Shown here: positions 55,847 through 64,000 of the stretch, piece after piece
How the letters are laid out: every line of letters begins with the position of its first letter
Position numbering within the stretch: position 1 is the stretch's first letter
Assembly: GCF_040499845.1 (NCBI RefSeq)
Contig: NZ_CP159342.1
Span: 2,046,001 to 2,110,000, forward strand
Length of the DNA stretch: 64,000 bases
Direction: 5' to 3'
Source: Micromonospora sp. CCTCC AA 2012012
GTDB taxonomy: Bacteria; Actinomycetota; Actinomycetes; Mycobacteriales; Micromonosporaceae
Notes under the pieces: model-generated
The model's database searches: none
Told to the model about the DNA's origin: nothing
What the model saw: the letters and a program-made list of their open reading frames with translations, nothing else
Position numbers and translations under genes: made by a program

Positions 55847-56980
55847 ATGGTTGCTGGGATCTGGGCTGAGCCGCGCCCCGCACGCCCGCCGGTGCGGGTC
55901 TGGCGGGACTGGGTGCTGTCCTCGGCTCTTGTCGTGATCTCGCTCGTCGAGGTGGTGCTGCGCGACGACAGGGCATGGGCGCCGCTGCTGGTCGGTGTCA
56001 GCGTCGTGGTCGCGGCGTGCCTGCTGTGGCGACGCACGCGGCCCCTGGCCGCGGTGACCGTTGCCTTCGGAACCGTTCTCGCGTTCGACCTCGCGAGGAT
56101 CGCGTTCATCGATACCACCGGACTGCTGGGCACCGCGGGGCTGCTCGTGCTGCCCTACGCCCTGCTGCGCTGGGGGTCAGGTCGCGAGGCCGCCCTCGGG
56201 CTCGGTGTCATCCTCGTCTGGCTACCCGTCACCCTCATCGCGGAGCCGACCTCACCCGCGGAGAAGGTCGCCGGTTACGGCTTCTTCCTGTTCTCGGCCG
56301 CGCTCGGCGCGGCGGTGCGCTACCGCACCAGAAGCCACGACCGCGACATCGAGCAGGTGCGGCTTCACCAACGCAACGAGATCGCCCGCGAGCTGCACGA
56401 CACGGTCGGCCACCACGTCGTGGCCATCGCCGTCCAGGCACAGGCAGGTCGCGCGCTGTCCGCCGCAGATCCGCAGCGCGCGCTGGCCACCCTGGTCACC
56501 ATCGAGGAAGAGGCGTCCCGGACGCTCAAGGAGATGCGCGCCCTCGTCGGCGTGCTGCGCGACGGAACGGACGCCGACCTCGCCCCCCGGCGAGGGGTGA
56601 TGGACATCGAACGACTCGCTCGTCCCGGCGGCGAGGTGCTGGGCGTCCGCGTGCGGATCTCCGGTGACGTGGCGGCCGTGGAGCCGGCAGTCGGCACCGC
56701 CCTCTACCTGATCGCCGCCGAGGCGGTCACCAACGCGACCCGCCACGCCTCCGGCGCCACCCGTGTCACCGTCGACGTCACCGCGTCCCGCAGCCGGGTG
56801 CACCTGCGAGTGTGCGATGACGGCGAGGCGGGCACGACCGGATCCCCGCACGCCGGCTACGGGCTGCGCGGCATGGCCGAGCGGGCGAGCCTGCTCGGCG
56901 GCAGCCTCCGGGCGGGACCTGACCCGGACGGCGGCTGGAGCGTCGACGCCTCGCTGCCCCGGACAGCGGGCGCGTCATGA
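55847..56980 (+). CDS. Two-component sensor histidine kinase (NarL-partner type)
   Basis: A 377-residue kinase. About five hydrophobic segments lie within residues 20-160. A HisKA_3 dimerisation domain follows with the phospho-acceptor histidine in NEIARELHDTVGHHVVAIA (about residue 187), and an HATPase region with AAEAVTNATRHASGAT (N box) and GYGLRGMAERASLLGG (G box). GGAAGGGGGGAAG lies just before the ATG at 55847. The stop overlaps the response regulator start (ATGA). It has no large extracytoplasmic sensor, so the signal is probably sensed in or near the membrane. Confidence 0.9.
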   Translation: MVAGIWAEPRPARPPVRVWRDWVLSSALVVISLVEVVLRDDRAWAPLLVGVSVVVAACLLWRRTRPLAAVTVAFGTVLAFDLARIAFIDTTGLLGTAGLLVLPYALLRWGSGREAALGLGVILVWLPVTLIAEPTSPAEKVAGYGFFLFSAALGAAVRYRTRSHDRDIEQVRLHQRNEIARELHDTVGHHVVAIAVQAQAGRALSAADPQRALATLVTIEEEASRTLKEMRALVGVLRDGTDADLAPRRGVMDIERLARPGGEVLGVRVRISGDVAAVEPAVGTALYLIAAEAVTNATRHASGATRVTVDVTASRSRVHLRVCDDGEAGTTGSPHAGYGLRGMAERASLLGGSLRAGPDPDGGWSVDASLPRTAGAS

Positions 56981-57633
56981 CCATCCGTGTGCTGGTCGCT
57001 GACGACCAGGACATCGTCAGGGCAGGGCTGTGCATGATCCTGGACGCTCAACCGGGCATCGCCGTCGTCGGTGAGGCCGCCGACGGCCGCCGGGCGATCG
57101 CCATGGCCCGTGCGCTGCGTCCCGATGTCTGCCTGCTGGACATCCGCATGCCCGAGGTCGACGGGATCGAAGCCACCCGTCAACTCGCCGGGGCCGACGT
57201 CCCCGACCCGCTGGCCGTCGTCGTCATCACCACCTTCGACCTCGACGAGTACGTCTACGGCGCGCTGAAGGCAGGCGCCCGAGGCTTCCTCCTCAAGGAC
57301 GCCGGCGCCGAGATGCTCACCCAGGCCGTTCACGCCGCCGCCCGCGGCGACGCCCTGATCGCACCGAACATCACGGCGAGGCTGCTGTCCTCCTTCGCGA
57401 ACAGCCGCTCGCGCCCGGTGCCACCCGAGCCTGTCGAGCCGCTGACCGCTCGCGAGGAACAGGTCCTGCTGGCTGCCGCTCGCGGGCGGACCAACAGCGA
57501 GATCGGCCACGAGCTGTCCATCAGCCTCAGCACCGTCAAGACCCACATCGCCGCCCTGATGCGCAAGCTCAACGCCCGCAACCGCGTCGAGATCGTCGTG
57601 TGGGCCTACGAGACACGGCGCGTCGACACCTGA
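56977..57633 (+). CDS. NarL/FixJ family response regulator
   Basis: A 218-residue regulator with a receiver domain (residues 1-120: VLVADDQDIVRAGL, phospho-acceptor Asp in VCLLDIRMPEVDG, lysine in GFLLKDAG) and a LuxR helix-turn-helix (LTAREEQVLLAAARGRTNSEIG, SLSTVKTHIAALMRKL). It is coupled to the kinase gene by a 4-bp overlap and forms its output. The regulated genes are not known; the neighbouring small membrane protein is a simple candidate. Confidence 0.92.
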   Translation: MTIRVLVADDQDIVRAGLCMILDAQPGIAVVGEAADGRRAIAMARALRPDVCLLDIRMPEVDGIEATRQLAGADVPDPLAVVVITTFDLDEYVYGALKAGARGFLLKDAGAEMLTQAVHAAARGDALIAPNITARLLSSFANSRSRPVPPEPVEPLTAREEQVLLAAARGRTNSEIGHELSISLSTVKTHIAALMRKLNARNRVEIVVWAYETRRVDT

Positions 57634-57781
57634 TCCGCGTCCGCCCACTCGAATCGCGAAAGCAGGAGGGCCGGTCGTGTGTCACGGTGCTCGGCGCGCC
57701 GAAGGATCGACCACGGGGTCGGCGGCAGCCGACCCGTCACGGCTCCGACGTCCCGCGGGCGCGCTGGTCTCTCGGGTGGGA

Positions 57782-58153
57782 TCAGGTGCCCAGCACCGCC
57801 GCGACGGCCGCGCGGATCTGCTCGTCGTCCGCGCCGAGCAGCCGGGCGTCGCGGACGAAGGCGGCGGCCCGCTCGTGCAGGACGGCGGCGGGTGGGCGGG
57901 ACCGGGCGGCGGCCACCCGGGTGCCACCACCCCGGCGCGAGACGACCAGGCCGGCCGACTCCAGTTCCCGGTACGTCCGGGCCACGGTGCCGACCGCCAG
58001 CCCCAGGTCGGCGGCGAGCTGGCGCAGCGGCGGCAGGCGGTCGTCCGGCGCGAGCACCCCGTACTCGATCAGGTCGGCGAGCTGCCGGCGCAGTTGTTCG
58101 TACGGCGGGGTCGGGTCGTCGGTGTCGACGGTGAGGGTCGGCCGGTCGGTCAC
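57782..58153 (-). CDS. GntR family regulator (YtrA subfamily)
   Basis: A 123-residue protein with an N-terminal GntR winged helix (PPYEQLRRQLADLIEYGVLA, LPPLRQLAADLGLAVGTVARTYRELE) and only a short helical tail, the YtrA type. The GTG start overlaps the stop of the upstream membrane protein gene by 4 bp. YtrA regulators repress linked membrane or ABC transporter genes. Here the partner is the seven-helix membrane protein, and the operator is probably the TTGACACAA cluster at 59058-59110. Confidence 0.88.
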   Translation of the reverse strand: MTDRPTLTVDTDDPTPPYEQLRRQLADLIEYGVLAPDDRLPPLRQLAADLGLAVGTVARTYRELESAGLVVSRRGGGTRVAAARSRPPAAVLHERAAAFVRDARLLGADDEQIRAAVAAVLGT

Positions 58154-59043
58154 GACGCGACCCCCGCCGCGGTGGTCCTCTCCGGAACGAGGACCGCCGT
58201 GGTCCACCAGACGGTCAGGGCGATCACCATGGGCCACGCGACCAGCAGGAACCAGCCCACCGGCCGACCCCAGGAGGGGCCGCAACCGGTGGAGAGCAGC
58301 GCCCAGGACGCCGTCGCGGCGACCCCGGCGAGTGGTAGGCCGACCAGGATTCCGCCGGCGCCGGTCACCGCACGGGCGGCCCGTCGGCGCGAGGCGTCGT
58401 CGACGGCGATCAGGTCGGGGGTGCCGCCCGGCCGTGGCCGGCGGACGATGTTGCGGAGCACGACGTACGCGACGGCCAGGCCGAGCAGCACGACGACGGC
58501 CAGCGGCACCGAGTAGAACGCTCCCGGCCACGGCCCGTGGGCCTCGACGGTGGGCGGGCAGCGCAGCTTCAGGGCCCGGCCGGGATTCCCGGCGTCGTCG
58601 GGGCCGCTGTTGGCGGAGGTGACGGCCAGCAGGGCCAGCAACCCGACCGCCGCGACCCCCACCGCCCGGCTCATCCTGCGTGGCAGGTAGTCCTGAACGG
58701 TGCGGACCTCCAGCGCCGCCGTGCGCGTCGGGCCGCCGGGCGGGGCGACGCTGGCCTCGCCGATCAGCACCCCCACCAGGACGCAGAGCCCGAACACCGG
58801 GGCCGCCAGCAGCGCCCCCAGGTCGGGGGAATCGGCGGTGGCGACCGCGACGCCGAGCGCCACCCCGACGGCCACCCCGATCCACCGCCACCTCGCTGTA
58901 CGCCGGATCGCCCCCCGGGGCGGGCCGTCCGGCGGCCGGTGGGACGGGCGGGCCCGCAGCCACGCCACGGTGAGGGTGACCGCGGCGAGAACGAGATACA
59001 GCACGGTCACGGTGATCGGGATACCGCCCACACGAGCCTCCAT
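58150..59043 (-). CDS. Seven-helix membrane protein of unknown function
   Basis: A 297-residue protein with seven likely membrane segments, beginning at ITVTVLYLVLAAVTLTVAWL and ending with WFLLVAWPMVIALTVWWT. I do not recognise a named family with confidence; the layout fits the DUF1648-like or similar membrane proteins paired with YtrA-type regulators. The ATG at 59043 has no obvious ribosome-binding site, so the transcript may be leaderless. It is the first gene of a two-gene operon with the GntR gene. Confidence 0.75.
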   Translation of the reverse strand: MEARVGGIPITVTVLYLVLAAVTLTVAWLRARPSHRPPDGPPRGAIRRTARWRWIGVAVGVALGVAVATADSPDLGALLAAPVFGLCVLVGVLIGEASVAPPGGPTRTAALEVRTVQDYLPRRMSRAVGVAAVGLLALLAVTSANSGPDDAGNPGRALKLRCPPTVEAHGPWPGAFYSVPLAVVVLLGLAVAYVVLRNIVRRPRPGGTPDLIAVDDASRRRAARAVTGAGGILVGLPLAGVAATASWALLSTGCGPSWGRPVGWFLLVAWPMVIALTVWWTTAVLVPERTTAAGVAS

Positions 59044-59057
59044 CTTGTACCATCAGC

Positions 59058-59110
59058 TTGACACAATGATGGTCCTGCCGCCGGAGGCTTGTGTCAATAG
59101 GTTGGCACAA
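59058..59110. promoter_or_regulatory. TTGACACAA half-site cluster (candidate GntR operator)
   Basis: TTGACACAA (59058-59066) and its exact inverse TTGTGTCAA (59089-59097) lie 31 bp apart centre to centre. A third copy, TTGGCACAA, lies at 59102-59110. The middle element read leftwards contains TTGACA, which would serve as a -35 box for the membrane protein/GntR operon. GntR proteins bind short dyads in their own promoters, so autoregulation is likely. Confidence 0.5.
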
Positions 59111-59211
59111 AGCTGCGGTCGTCGAGGGAGGCGCCACCCCGCTGCGGCAGGTCCGGAACAAAGATGTGCCGTGCAGGATCGCGGCGTTGCGTGACGGCGG
59201 AAGGTGCTGAG

Positions 59212-59763
59212 GTGACCGCGACAACTCGGATGGTTCTGGTGTCAGGCAGCACTCGGGACGGCTCCACGAACACCGCGTTGCTGCGCACCATGAAAGCCTG
59301 TGCACCCCAGGACGTGACAGCAGAGCTGTACGGCGGGCTCGTCGACCTGCCCGCGTTCGTTCCCGGCGGGGACGAGCAGCGGGACCACCCCGCGGTCGCC
59401 GACCTGCGTAAGCAGTTGGCGCGGGCGGACGCGGTTGTCTTCAGCACTCCGGAGTACGCGGGGACACTGCCGGGCAGCTTCAAGAACCTGCTGGACCTGA
59501 CGGTCGGCACCGGCGAGCTGAACCGGAAACCGGTCGCCTGGGTCACCGTGGCACACCCGGGCCGGGGCGACGGCGCGCAAGCCACCCTCGCCACCGTGCT
59601 GCGGTACGTCGACGCCGACGTCATCACCTCGGCGTGCGTGCGGCTGCCGGTGTCGCGCGACTCGGTCGGCCCGGACGGGATGGTGACCGACCCCGTCGTC
59701 ATCGACGGCATCGCGGCGATCTTCCGTCAGATCCATGCGCACCTCGACGCACAGGCAGAATGA
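59212..59763 (+). CDS. NADPH-dependent FMN reductase
   Basis: A 183-residue flavodoxin-like reductase (SGSTRDGSTNTALLR phosphate-binding loop at the N-terminus, STPEYAGTLPGSFKNLLDL FMN-binding segment around 80-98). The family reduces FMN, quinones, chromate or azo compounds with NAD(P)H. I use GTG 59212 because GGAAGG lies about 8 nt upstream; the ATG 59164 would add an unconserved N-terminus. It diverges from the GntR-controlled operon and may share its control region. Confidence 0.85.
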   Translation: MTATTRMVLVSGSTRDGSTNTALLRTMKACAPQDVTAELYGGLVDLPAFVPGGDEQRDHPAVADLRKQLARADAVVFSTPEYAGTLPGSFKNLLDLTVGTGELNRKPVAWVTVAHPGRGDGAQATLATVLRYVDADVITSACVRLPVSRDSVGPDGMVTDPVVIDGIAAIFRQIHAHLDAQAE

Positions 59764-59914
59764 GGCACCGCGCAGTGCGCGGTGGCGGAGACGTCCGGTT
59801 CACCCAGCGGACGTCGGCCCCACCCGGACGTCCCTCCCCCACGCACCGCGGCAGGACGTGGAGATCCGGCCCATCGACCTCGACCCGGTCCATGCCGCGC
59901 AGGGAAGGTCACGT

Positions 59915-60775
59915 TCACCTTCCGGCTTCGGAGCACGTGCGGTGAGCAACCAGCATCGGCGGCGAGTTCGCCTGGTCGGGGGGACAGTCCGCACCCGCGG
60001 CCTGCAGTGCGCGAAACGCCGCGTCAGCGATGATCTCGTGTCCGCTGGCGTTGGGGTGGTCCCCGTCGTCCTGCAGCTCGGCGGTCGGGTCGCGCCCGTT
60101 GGTGGGCCCCTTGAGCGGGATCTTCGTGTCGACGTATATCGCCGCGGTCTCTGTCGCGACGTCGCTGATCACCCGGTTGACGTATTCGGTGGCTTGCTCG
60201 CTGGCCGTGGTGAACGCGCTGCCGCGCGCCGCGCCCACCGCGCCGTCGACGGTGATGTTCCAGTAGCCGATCACGGCGACGACCGGGTGGTGCACCCCGG
60301 CTTCGGCGGTGGCGATGATCCGCGTCAGGTTGTCGTGCAGGGTCTCCAGCACCGGTTGATAGCAGGCTGCGCCGGCTGTTCCGCACTCCATGATCGCTGT
60401 CGTGTCGACGTCGTTGGCACCGACCTGGATGAGGACGAGGTCGCTGGCGGCCAGGTGTGACGAGACGAGTTCGTCGCGCACCGCGTCGGCCACGTCACTG
60501 CTGGTCGCGCCGGCGTGGGCGTCGTTGTGGACGAGGACCTCGCGGCCGGTGGCCGCCGTGATCCGGTGGGCGAGGGACTGGACGTACCCGGGGCAGGAGC
60601 ATCCGTAGCCGCTCGGAACGGAGTCTCCGAGGGCGACGATGGACGAGCGCGAGACCGGCGGGGCCGCCTGAGGGCGACCCCGGTCCGGTCCGCAGGCAGC
60701 GACGCCGGCGACGGTGAGAGCCAGAAGAGCCGCGCCGAGGTGCACGCTCCGCGGTCGTCCCCTGCGCTCAGGCAT
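59915..60775 (-). CDS. SGNH/GDSL hydrolase, lipoprotein
   Basis: A 286-residue exported hydrolase. An N-terminal signal sequence ends in the lipobox GVAAC. GDSVPSGYGC carries the catalytic serine, GANDVD is block III, and DDGDHPNASGH holds the catalytic Asp and His. Family members are esterases or lipases. The ATG (60775) overlaps the end of the upstream esterase gene by 8 bp, so the two probably form an operon of cell-surface ester hydrolases. Confidence 0.85.
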   Translation of the reverse strand: MPERRGRPRSVHLGAALLALTVAGVAACGPDRGRPQAAPPVSRSSIVALGDSVPSGYGCSCPGYVQSLAHRITAATGREVLVHNDAHAGATSSDVADAVRDELVSSHLAASDLVLIQVGANDVDTTAIMECGTAGAACYQPVLETLHDNLTRIIATAEAGVHHPVVAVIGYWNITVDGAVGAARGSAFTTASEQATEYVNRVISDVATETAAIYVDTKIPLKGPTNGRDPTAELQDDGDHPNASGHEIIADAAFRALQAAGADCPPDQANSPPMLVAHRTCSEAGR

Positions 60776-61877
60776 GAAAGCCCGGGAGAGTGCCACCGAG
60801 CCAGGTTAACGCAGGCGTGATGGACGGCTGCCACACCGCGAACCGGTGTCCACCCGCTGGCAGCACGGTCGCGGTGACGGCGGTGGGAGAACGGGCTACG
60901 CGCAGGAACTGCGCGGTGCTCGGATAGGAGAGGCTGTCCTGTCGCGACGTCATCACCCACATGGACAGCGGGGCCGGATGGCGTGACTCGAGCCGCACCA
61001 GGTCGTACTGGGCCAGGTCAGATGTAGCCGGGATGTAGTGCGTGCCGAAGTCGGGGCGGAAGTAGCCCTGGAACACGACGGCGGCACCGAAGAGATCGGG
61101 GTGTCGAAGGCCCAGGGAGGCAGCGCACCATCCGCCGTACGAGTAGCCCGCGGTGGCCCAGGAAAGGCGATCGTCGCGCACCCGGAAGTGCGCCACGATC
61201 CACCGCGGGAGGTCGTGGGAGAGCCAACTGTCGATCCGCGGCTGTCCGGGGCCGCCGTCGACACATTCGGTGTCCAGTGAGCGGGGAACGTTGATCTGCG
61301 GGACGACGACGATGCTGGGGGCGAGGAGGTGCTGGCTCACGAGGCGGTCCTGTGCCGCCAGGATGCCGGTCCGGAGATAGGAGTCGGGCGTGGCGGGGAA
61401 GCCGTGCAGACCGATGATGACCGGGTAGGTCCGGGTGCCGGCGGGGTCGTAGCCGGTGGGCAGCTCGACCAGCACCTGAGCGGCTCCGGCGATGTCGGGC
61501 GACGACACCGCGTACCTCTGAAGTCGCTGACCGGGTGCCGGCAGAGCAGGGAGCCGACCGGGGAGCCGTTGCCCCACCAGACCGGTACCGGGAAGGTGCG
61601 GCGTCTGCGCGGCGGCGGTGTTGCCGAAGGTGTGCGTCGTCGCCTGGTCGGACGATCCGAACAGGTCACCCCATGAGGTGTAGAAGAGGTACTGGTTGTT
61701 CAGCGTCAGACCGCACAGAAGCACGACCAGGGCGCTGACGCTGACCACGCGGGCGGCGCGGGTGAGCAGCTGCAGGTCCGTGCGACGCGGGCGAGGTCTG
61801 TCGATCACCGCGAGGGCGAGCATGCCGACAGCGACGACACAGACCGCTACGAAAAGTGCCGGGCTGGTCAGACCCAC
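60768..61877 (-). CDS. Membrane-anchored esterase (alpha/beta hydrolase, esterase D-like)
   Basis: A 369-residue protein. One or two N-terminal hydrophobic segments (LFVAVCVVAVGMLALAVI and VVSVSALVVLLCGLTL) precede an extracytoplasmic esterase D/mycolyltransferase-like domain (YPVIIGLHGFPATPDSYL, GYSYGGWCAASLGLRHP with the nucleophile Ser, AGGHRFAVW with the catalytic His). I start at GTG 61877-61875 because a near-perfect AAGGAGG lies 5 nt upstream; the ATG at 61910 would place that site inside the gene. It is coupled to the SGNH hydrolase gene. Confidence 0.8.
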   Translation of the reverse strand: MGLTSPALFVAVCVVAVGMLALAVIDRPRPRRTDLQLLTRAARVVSVSALVVLLCGLTLNNQYLFYTSWGDLFGSSDQATTHTFGNTAAAQTPHLPGTGLVGQRLPGRLPALPAPGQRLQRYAVSSPDIAGAAQVLVELPTGYDPAGTRTYPVIIGLHGFPATPDSYLRTGILAAQDRLVSQHLLAPSIVVVPQINVPRSLDTECVDGGPGQPRIDSWLSHDLPRWIVAHFRVRDDRLSWATAGYSYGGWCAASLGLRHPDLFGAAVVFQGYFRPDFGTHYIPATSDLAQYDLVRLESRHPAPLSMWVMTSRQDSLSYPSTAQFLRVARSPTAVTATVLPAGGHRFAVWQPSITPALTWLGGTLPGFHA

Positions 61878-62126
61878 ATCAGCCTCCTTAGCCGATGAGT
61901 GGTGCGGCATCGTGAGCTGAAGCCGATGCCCCGACCTGGTCGTCTCTGGTGCCGCGGATCGTCCTCCCGACCACCGACCTCGTCATCGTGCTCTCCCGAT
62001 CGGTCGCATGGTGACCGCGACACGCCTGGCCGGCAGCCGTAGGCGGTACAGCTTCCGACACAGGATGCGTGCCGAACCTGAGATGATCCTGAAACTCCGA
62101 CTCCCCGGGACGCGATCCGCGCCCTG

Positions 62127-62375
62127 CTACCGGCGAGCGCGGGCTCCGCCGACGAGCGCAGCCAGGGATGACGGATCAGGTGGCCCACCGCTGAGCCGCG
62201 CGTAAAGGCCGCGTCGGTCGAGCAGGCGGACGACCTGACCGACGAGGCCGTTGGCGCGGGGTTCGCCGGTGGGCGCGGCACGGCGTTCGAGCACGACCGG
62301 GTGTACGCCGGCGAGGGCCAGCTCGCAGGCGAGCATGAGACCGTTGGGGCCGGCTCCGACGACGACGTCGATCAT
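62127..62375 (-). pseudogene. Remnant of a FAD-dependent monooxygenase
   Basis: An 82-residue frame starting IDVVVGAGPNGLMLACELAL, the Rossmann GxGxxG of aromatic flavin monooxygenases, then ERRAAPTGEPRANGLVGQVV, the family's second conserved block. Full enzymes are about 400-550 residues. Here the frame stops after the first block, and none of the later motifs (GD(A/S)AH, substrate domain) is found in the 250 bp downstream. It is a 5' fragment left by deletion. Confidence 0.7.
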
Positions 62376-62558
62376 GATCGTGATCCCTTCGGGGGCGTGC
62401 GGCATCGCCACGGCGGGCGCGGCATACCGCCGGTCGGACGCGATGCGCTCCCCCACCGCGCGCGTCACCGCAGCGCGGCGCGGCGGCGGTCCGGTTGCCG
62501 ACCTCGGGTTGGCCGGGTAAGAAGAATGCAGTTATCGGGTTCGATGCGAGGAGACCGC

Positions 62559-64000
62559 ATGAGACCTCCGGCCATCACTGCTGCGGCGATGGTTCTGGCG
62601 ACGGTCGGGGCGGTCGGCGTCACCGCCCCCGTTCAAGCGAAACCGGCCGAACCGGCGAAGACGCCCACCGCCGTCGGGTACGGAGGCGCGATCTCCACCG
62701 TGGACGCCACCGCCACCGCCGTCGGACTCGACGTGCTCAAGCGCGGTGGCAACGCGGTCGACGCGGCGGTCGCCGCGGCCGCGACGCTCGGCGTCACCGA
62801 ACCCTTCTCGGCCGGCATCGGCGGCGGCGGTTTCCTCGTCTACTACGACGCCCGCACCAGGACGGTGCACACCATCGACGGCCGCGAGACAGCGCCGGCC
62901 GCGACGACCGAAACCCTCTTCATCGACCCGGCCACCGGGCAGCCGTACCCCTTCGACGAGGCCCGGATCAGCGGCCTGTCAGTCGGCGTCCCCGGCACCC
63001 TGCTGACGTGGCGGGACGCGCTCGACCGCTGGGGAACCCGCTCGCTGGCGCAGCTGCTGCGACCCGCCGAACGGGTCGCGCGCACCGGCTTCACCGTCGA
63101 CGAGACGTTCGCGGGCCAGGTCGCCGCGAACCAGGCCGCCTTCGCCCAGTTCAGCTCCACCAGCGCGCTGTACCTGCCGGGCGGCCGCCCACCGGCCGTC
63201 GGCTCGACCCTGCGCAACCCCGACCTCGCCGCGACCTACCGCCTCATCGCCCAGCGGGGCACCGACGTGTTCTACCGGGGTCGGATCGGCCGGGACCTGC
63301 TCACCACCGTGCAGAGCCCACCGCTGGCCGCGCAGCCGACCACGTCGTGGCCGTATCCGATCCGTCCGGCCGCCATGACCGCCGCCGACCTCGCCTCCTA
63401 CCGCACCCGCCTGCCGGCACCCACCCACTCGGACTACCGCGGCCTCGAGGTGTTCGGCATGGCGACCCCGTCCAGCGGCGGCACCGCGGTCGGGGAAGCC
63501 CTCGACATCCTCGAGCGTTTCGACCTACGGTCGATGACCGCCACCCAGGCACTGCACCACTACCTGGAGGCCAGCGCGCTGGCGTTCGCCGACCGGAACC
63601 GCTACGTCGGCGACGGCACCCCCCGCCCGACGCTCGACGAGCTGCTCAGCGACGCGTACGCCGCGGAACGGGCGTGCCGGATCGACCCGGCGGCGGCGCT
63701 GCCCAAGCCGGTCGCGCCGGGTGTACCGGACGGCAGCTACGGCGGATGCCCGACGGCAGCGCGCGCCGACACCCGGGACGACCGCACGGGCACCACGAAC
63801 CTGACCGTCGCCGACCGCTGGGGCAACGTCGTGGAGTACACGCTGACCATCGAGGCGACCGGTGGCAGCGGAATGGTCGTGCCCGGGCGGGGCTTCCTCC
63901 TCAACAACGAGCTGACCGACTTCAACTTCAGCCCGACGCAGGGCACCGCACCGGACCCGAACCTGCCCGCGCCGGGCAAACGCCCGCGCAGCTCCATGTC
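62559..64000 (+). CDS. ggt: Gamma-glutamyltransferase (3' end cut by window)
   Basis: From ATG 62559 (GAGGAGA just before it) a frame stays open to the window end for 480 residues. Residues 1-28 are a signal peptide. ISTVDATATAVGLDVLKRGGNAVDAAVAAA (read as separate blocks) and EPFSAGIGGGGFLVYYD are the large-subunit hallmarks. TGTTNLTVAD places the autocatalytic nucleophile threonine at about residue 412, and LLNNELTDF follows in the small subunit. GGTs are exported, self-cleave into two chains and hydrolyse or transfer gamma-glutamyl groups, for example from glutathione. The C-terminal roughly 100 residues lie outside the window. Confidence 0.9.
   Translation, partial: MRPPAITAAAMVLATVGAVGVTAPVQAKPAEPAKTPTAVGYGGAISTVDATATAVGLDVLKRGGNAVDAAVAAAATLGVTEPFSAGIGGGGFLVYYDARTRTVHTIDGRETAPAATTETLFIDPATGQPYPFDEARISGLSVGVPGTLLTWRDALDRWGTRSLAQLLRPAERVARTGFTVDETFAGQVAANQAAFAQFSSTSALYLPGGRPPAVGSTLRNPDLAATYRLIAQRGTDVFYRGRIGRDLLTTVQSPPLAAQPTTSWPYPIRPAAMTAADLASYRTRLPAPTHSDYRGLEVFGMATPSSGGTAVGEALDILERFDLRSMTATQALHHYLEASALAFADRNRYVGDGTPRPTLDELLSDAYAAERACRIDPAAALPKPVAPGVPDGSYGGCPTAARADTRDDRTGTTNLTVADRWGNVVEYTLTIEATGGSGMVVPGRGFLLNNELTDFNFSPTQGTAPDPNLPAPGKRPRSSM

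Noticed and set aside
1..64000. tRNA or rRNA genes, CRISPR arrays, insertion sequences, attachment sites
   Set aside because: None was seen: no tRNA cloverleaf-like segment with CCA-end context, no regularly spaced short repeats, no transposase or integrase frame, and no terminal inverted repeats with target duplications.

Overview
The window is about 73% GC by eye, with GTG and TTG starts, dense 4-bp start/stop overlaps and actinobacterial protein families throughout. This points to an actinomycete, probably Micromonosporaceae; the family-level call is an inference, since there is no rRNA or other marker gene.

Layout. (1) 1-2869: two divergent LysR-type regulators, then a proline dehydrogenase. 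(2) 3017-16353, all on the minus strand: a sugar uptake and catabolism locus. It holds a ROK regulator, a ribose-type ABC importer (ATPase, permease, binding lipoprotein), a Gfo/Idh/MocA dehydrogenase, two large secreted modular proteins (a PQQ-type sugar dehydrogenase and a ThuA/DUF1080 protein, both ending in CBM6 and ricin-type carbohydrate-binding modules) and a sugar isomerase/epimerase. Its control region carries a 21-bp palindrome and a second 8-bp-arm inverted repeat. (3) 16640-45647: a nonribosomal peptide gene cluster. Nine minus-strand genes run in one direction, almost all joined by overlaps: glutamate mutase S and E subunits, an AsnRS-like asparagine synthetase homologue, a GltB-like FMN protein, an MFS exporter, an MbtH protein, a 6151-residue NRPS, a SnoaL-like protein and a branched-chain aminotransferase. 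A 1001-residue SARP/NB-ARC/TPR regulator and a convergent 51-residue secreted-type peptide lie at the head. (4) 45808-64000: ordinary genes. These are a SnoaL-like protein, an APC permease, a WYL regulator with a divergent alpha/beta hydrolase, DUF1801 and VOC proteins, a LuxR/NB-ARC regulator, a small membrane protein, a two-component system, a GntR/membrane-protein pair, an NADPH-dependent FMN reductase, a secreted esterase and SGNH hydrolase pair, a flavin monooxygenase remnant and a gamma-glutamyltransferase cut by the window end.

How the cluster may work. The NRPS has six modules (A-T, then five C-A-T, then TE) with no epimerase, methyltransferase or cyclisation domain. Its six A domains fall into two types that strictly alternate (1,3,5 versus 2,4,6), so the predicted product is a hexapeptide of an (A-B)3 repeat made from two kinds of residue. 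The upstream genes look like a precursor pathway: glutamate to 3-methylaspartate by glutamate mutase, possibly amidation to a 3-methylasparagine-type product by the AsnRS-like enzyme, and an unassigned FMN-dependent step. The pockets do not look like known Asp/Asn pockets, so the link between pathway and NRPS is unresolved. The regulator and small peptide suggest SARP control, and possibly peptide signalling.
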